64,000 nucleotides of DNA, taken from positions 1,116,001-1,180,000 of the forward strand of contig NZ_AP019781.1 in NCBI RefSeq assembly GCF_019669965.1, written 5' to 3'. Each line of letters starts with the position of its first letter. Within the stretch, counting starts at the first letter, position 1. This DNA comes from Methanoculleus chikugoensis (GTDB lineage Archaea > Halobacteriota > Methanomicrobia > Methanomicrobiales > Methanoculleaceae). Shown here one piece after another: positions 60,425-64,000 of the stretch. The translations under genes were made by a program, and so were the position numbers. Below the pieces are notes generated by a model. That model made no database searches, was not told the DNA's origin, and saw only the letters and a program-made list of their open reading frames with translations.

Positions 60425-60643
60425 CTCTTTCGGGTAGGCATGGGAGGCGAGAGAAGAAATAATAACCCATTTCCATCAAAATCCTCTCGATTCTCCTCTC
60501 CCCCCGGATCGGATGCGTCCTGGGCCGATCCGGGGTTTCCGTCCGGAGAGCGCTTCTAAGAGATAGACGGTCGCTCCGGCGGGGTGAAATGGGTAAAATC
60601 GGGCAGGGGCCGTGCGGCCCCTGAGCCGGAGATGGGGTAGGGA

Positions 60644-62221
60644 TCAGGCCCGGCCCGCGCTGTACGTGAGCAGGGTCGCTCCTGATTCATCGAGGAGATC
60701 GAGCCGGTTCCCGTCGATCCGGTAGCCTGCAACCGAGGTAAGGAGGTTGAGGTACCGGTTCTCCTGCTCCATGACGCCTTCCGGCTCGCCGCAGTACATC
60801 TTCGTGCTGATCGGCGGCTCAATGCTGAGTTCAGCGCCGTCGAGCTGGTAGCCGGCCCCGTAGGAGTTGCACCCGGCGTTGCCGCCGACGTTGCCGTCGG
60901 GCGAGAAGACCGCGGTGATCGTGGTCCCTGCGATCACCGAGGAGACGGACTCCCCGTCGGGGCTGCTGAAGGACTCGAGCGTCCACTCCGTCCCGGCGAG
61001 CGGTGCCGGCGGGACCTCCTCGGCCTGCACGAAGAAGAGGAGGTCGGTGCCCTCCGCGTCCGTGAGGATCAGGCGGTCGCCTTCCGTCCGGTAGGAGGAG
61101 ACGTTCGCGAGGTGGCTCATGAACGCCGCCTCCTGTTCCATGACCCCCGGCGTCTCGCAGTACATCAGGGTGCTGAAGAGCGACGAGACCGAGAGGTTCG
61201 CGCCGTCGAGGGAGTACTCGCCGCCGTAGTGGTTGCACCCGGCGTTCCCGCCGACGTTGCCGTCGGCCGCGAAGTTCGCGGTGACCTTCGTGCCGACGAT
61301 CACCGAGGAGATCGCGTCTCCATTGGTGCTGTAGGACTCAAGCACCCAGTCCGTTCCGACGAGCGGGAGGTTGGGCGTTTGTGCGGCTTTCTCGAAGACC
61401 AGCAGGTCGGTGCCGTCGCTGTCGGCGAGGATCAGCCTGTTGGCCTCCATCCGGTAGGAGGCGACATCGGTCAGGAGCGCAAGGTAGCGGTCCTCCTGGT
61501 CCATGATGCCGGGCGGCTCGTTGCAGTACATCTCGGTCCTGACGGCCGGCTTGATGGTGAGGGTTGCGCCGTCCACGGTGTAGTCCGCGCTGTAGTGGTT
61601 GCACCCGGCCGATCCGCCGAGGCTGCCCTCTGCGCTGAAGGTCACCGTCACGCCCGTGCCGTCAAGGACCGGCGTTTGGGTGCCGTTCTCCCCGGCGAGG
61701 CTCACAAGCGTCCACCAGGTGTTTCCCGCGAGCCCCGTGGGCGCGTCTTCCTCAACGAAGATGAGCGTCGTCGCTCCAGCAGCGTCGGTGATGACGAGCC
61801 GGTCGTTCTCGATCCGGCATTCAGCCGCCGAGCCGAGGAGATCGATGAACCGCGCCTCCTGCTCCATGATGCCTTCGGGCTCCGTGCAGAGTTTCAGCGT
61901 CTGGACGAGCGAAGAGACCGAGAGGCTCGTGCCGTCGAGCTGGTAGTCGCCGCCGTAGCCGTTGCACCCGGCGGAGCCGGCGACCTTGCCGTCGGGGCCG
62001 AAGGCCGCCGTGACCTCCGTTCCCGGCAGAACCGGGACGAGCGTGCCGTTCTCGTCGAGGTACGAATCGAGAGTCCAGGAGGTTCCGGCAAGCCCGACGA
62101 CCGTACCGGGCGTCGACGTGCCCCCCGTGCACCCCGCGACGACGATGCACGCCACGACTATGACGAAGAGCGATGCCGCCGTGAGGATGGTGTTCCTGTT
62201 CCTTTGTCTGTTCGGTGCCAT
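60644..62221 (-). CDS. META-domain lipoprotein, four repeats
   Basis: 525 residues. Signal peptide with lipobox VVAGC (LFVIVVACIVVAGCTGG), then four tandem META domains each with a GSAGCN or GNAGCN core (VAGSAGCNGYGGDY, LGGSAGCNHYSADY, VGGNAGCNHYGGEY, VGGNAGCNSYGAGY) and an EGVMEQE-type second block. It would be anchored outside the cell. The ATG at 62221 (MAPNRQRNRN) has a TTTATCAC box about 27 bases upstream, giving a leaderless message; the frame stays open further upstream. Probable parallel duplication with the 283-residue gene. Confidence 0.88.
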   Translation of the reverse strand: MAPNRQRNRNTILTAASLFVIVVACIVVAGCTGGTSTPGTVVGLAGTSWTLDSYLDENGTLVPVLPGTEVTAAFGPDGKVAGSAGCNGYGGDYQLDGTSLSVSSLVQTLKLCTEPEGIMEQEARFIDLLGSAAECRIENDRLVITDAAGATTLIFVEEDAPTGLAGNTWWTLVSLAGENGTQTPVLDGTGVTVTFSAEGSLGGSAGCNHYSADYTVDGATLTIKPAVRTEMYCNEPPGIMDQEDRYLALLTDVASYRMEANRLILADSDGTDLLVFEKAAQTPNLPLVGTDWVLESYSTNGDAISSVIVGTKVTANFAADGNVGGNAGCNHYGGEYSLDGANLSVSSLFSTLMYCETPGVMEQEAAFMSHLANVSSYRTEGDRLILTDAEGTDLLFFVQAEEVPPAPLAGTEWTLESFSSPDGESVSSVIAGTTITAVFSPDGNVGGNAGCNSYGAGYQLDGAELSIEPPISTKMYCGEPEGVMEQENRYLNLLTSVAGYRIDGNRLDLLDESGATLLTYSAGRA

Positions 62222-62475
62222 ACACCTGCATATGGGCGGGAATGAGTGATAAATGAATTGTAGGCTACGAAAAAAATCGAACCTATACATGGCCGGTTTG
62301 TCAAACCCGGTGATTATATGGTTTATCTGGGTTCTGTTATGTTATGCCGCCTAATGGCGAGGGGCGAGCTGTCCCGCCGTATTTGGGCGTTGCGGCATCG
62401 TTCGCCGGGCACCTTCCTGCATATGCAAGGGTTTTATCCGGGTGGGTCCCATACCGGGTGCGGAAGAAGAGTACT

Positions 62476-63222
62476 ATGGCAACGTTGATCCTGCTAAGGC
62501 ACGGCGAGAGCGCCTGGAACAGGGAGAACCGGTTCACGGGCTGGACCGACATCGACCTCACGCCGCAGGGTATAAAGGAGGCGCATCGCGCGGCTGAACT
62601 CCTCGGGGGCGGCGGGTATACGTTCAGCGTCGCCTACACCTCAGTCCTGAAGCGGGCGATCCGGACGCTCTGGATCGTCATGGACGACCTCGACCTTATG
62701 TACGTCCCGGTGCACCGTTCCTGGCGGTTAAACGAGAAGAGTTACGGCGCCCTGCAGGGCTTGAACAAGCAGGAGACCGCCGGGAAGTACGGTGCGGAGC
62801 AGGTGCACCTCTGGCGACGGGCATACGACGTGCGGCCGCCCCCGCTCGCATGGGACGATCCAAGGCACCCGCGGTTCGACTCCCGCTATGCGGACCTCGA
62901 CCCGGAGAGCCTTCCTGCGACCGAGTCCCTGCACGATACGCTCAAGCGCGTGCTCCCCTGCTGGGAGAACTGCATCAAGAGGGACCTTGCGGCAGGCAAA
63001 CCGGTCCTGGTCGCCGCCCACGGCAACAGCCTCCGGGCCCTGGTCAAGCACCTGGACGGGGTCCCCGACGACGAGATCGCGGCCCTCAACATCCCCACCG
63101 GCTATCCTTTAGTCTACGAACTGGGCGGGGACTTAACGGCCGTCCGGCGCTACTACCTTGGCGACCCGGAGGAGGTCGCGGCGGCTGCACGGGGCGTGGC
63201 GCGGCAGGCCGGGCCGGGATAG
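62476..63222 (+). CDS. gpmA: 2,3-bisphosphoglycerate-dependent phosphoglycerate mutase
   Basis: 248 residues. [22 protein letters not shown] places the catalytic histidine (RHG) near residue 9; later [18 protein letters not shown] gives the second histidine. Complete length and motifs match bacterial-type dPGM. It interconverts 3- and 2-phosphoglycerate. Many archaea use the cofactor-independent enzyme, so this gene may have been acquired laterally. ATG 62476 is the start fitting the family; the open frame upstream is not conserved. Confidence 0.95.
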   Translation: MATLILLRHGESAWNRENRFTGWTDIDLTPQGIKEAHRAAELLGGGGYTFSVAYTSVLKRAIRTLWIVMDDLDLMYVPVHRSWRLNEKSYGALQGLNKQETAGKYGAEQVHLWRRAYDVRPPPLAWDDPRHPRFDSRYADLDPESLPATESLHDTLKRVLPCWENCIKRDLAAGKPVLVAAHGNSLRALVKHLDGVPDDEIAALNIPTGYPLVYELGGDLTAVRRYYLGDPEEVAAAARGVARQAGPG

Positions 63223-63627
63223 GTGAGGGTGGTGGCCCCCTCCCGGAGGGGGGGATGCGCATACGTGCGCTCCGGCCTGTGGGAGGGTGCGGTCCCTCAC
63301 GTCTATCTTCCCGTGGAAGACGATGCGAACGCAAGAGGCATGCTCCGTTCCAGAGGTCATGCTAATCCCGAAGGCGTCGAAATGTCATTATCCGGCTGAA
63401 TGTCTGCTCATTTTATCGCCCGTTCATCGCTAATCGGACCAATTGTGCATCTCAATCCTGGAAGTATTGGGTTGAACCCTTCCCGGTTCACTTGCCCCGA
63501 GGCGGCCCGTCTGCAGACCATCATCGGCTTCGCAACGGGTCCATACTACGGTCCAACGATTGTAAAAGTGGGAGAAGTCAGGGAAGTAACGTGGGTTATC
63601 ATTACCCTCCGCCGGGCATCTCTGCAA
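63223..63627. other. Intergenic region between gpmA and the HEPN remnant
   Basis: About 400 bases. A G-rich/C-rich hairpin (CCCCCTCCCGGAGGGGGG, about 63236-63255) just after gpmA could be a terminator. No gene or repeat copy recognised. Confidence 0.5.
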
Positions 63628-64000
63628 TTACGGGGAAGGCGCCTCGAACCCCTGTTTTACAAGGTAGCCGGAGATTGTATCGAAGATCTGCTCCGCATCC
63701 TGCACGGTTCCGTTTGCAGAGGCTTCCCCGTACGTCAGACCATAGTCGGCTGCCTCTCGTGCAGTCTTCGCTCTCCGGAGGTCGGAGACGATTGCAGGAG
63801 AGGCAGGATTCCTCTATCGGTGAACAACTCTTCGATGGCGGCTATAAGGCACTCATGGCTCTTCTCGACGTAACCGGCACTGAAGAGCAGCGATTTGCAG
63901 GCATGAAACATGGAATAGTATGCCTTGATGATGGTCCACTTAAAGTCGGATTCGAGAAGCGATTTCTTTGCCGAGTCGAGATCTCCCTTTGTTTCAGTGA
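63628..64000 (-). pseudogene. HEPN-domain protein, frameshifted and cut by window edge
   Basis: Read leftward from the right edge, one frame gives an HEPN-like start (DLDSAKKSLLESDFKWTIIKAYYSMFHACKSLLFSAGYVEKSHECLIAAIEELFTDRGIL). It then runs to a stop at 63735-63737. The continuation is in the frame shifted by one base (IVSDLRRAKTAREAADYGLTYGEASANGTVQDAEQIFDTISGYLVKQGF), ending in TAA at 63628-63630. The shift lies near 63810-63830. HEPN proteins often pair with MNT nucleotidyltransferases as toxin-antitoxin modules; the partner would be right of the window. Decay or sequencing error are both possible. Confidence 0.75.

Overview
The window is chromosomal DNA of a GC-rich, hydrogenotrophic, formate-using methanogen, most like Methanoculleus or a close relative in Methanomicrobiales. 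This rests on gene content: methanogenesis marker protein 14, a two-subunit F420-type formate dehydrogenase, archaeal DnaG primase, CDP-archaeol synthase, the tetraether-lipid radical SAM enzyme, a UPF0058 protein and a HypC-HypA-HypE set. Many promoters look archaeal, with a TATA box about 25 bases before a start codon and no leader. The genus is inference; no marker RNA gene is present to settle it.

Layout. 1-9.2 kb: a truncated betaine ABC-transporter ATPase, argG, a flavin-binding PNPOx-like protein, mmp14 plus a small partner, then a leftward block carS-pyrE-purD-argF. 9.3-12.3 kb: tetraether synthase and an alanine dehydrogenase-like enzyme. 12.5-19.5 kb: two leftward operons with a NiFe hydrogenase (large and small subunits), an 8Fe ferredoxin, a V4R-like protein, two roadblock-type proteins, then a MinD ATPase, a membrane-anchored roadblock-like protein and a DUF2226-like protein, closed by a hydrogenase maturation protease. 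No FrhB- or MvhD-like electron-transfer subunit is present. This is the best candidate for an incompletely described system: a soluble hydrogenase tied genetically to MinD/roadblock polarity or signalling proteins. 19.6-27 kb: a glutamate ligase, dnaG, pyrC, acetyltransferases and hypCAE. 28-38 kb: small redox and repair genes and two giant HEAT-repeat proteins that arose by tandem duplication; the duplication scar is still visible. 38-46 kb: sugar-nucleotide and glycosyltransferase genes, AmrS, UMP kinase, tRNA-Pro, endonuclease III and a phosphate transporter with its PhoU-like partner. 47.3-50 kb: a fused PAPS-reductase-like/cysteine-desulfurase protein. 50.4-59 kb: a formate and molybdenum-cofactor island (fdhD, fdhAB, two FmdE-type proteins, MoeA). 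59-64 kb: two META-domain secreted proteins, phosphoglycerate mutase and a frameshifted HEPN gene.

Between the genes lies a dispersed family of palindromic elements (at about 5.4, 11.0, 27.6, 43.9, 50.07 and 50.2 kb). They encode no transposase. Their end repeats and internal stems differ in sequence between copies while pairing within each copy is kept, and the short spacers and loops are conserved. This is the second main point of interest.
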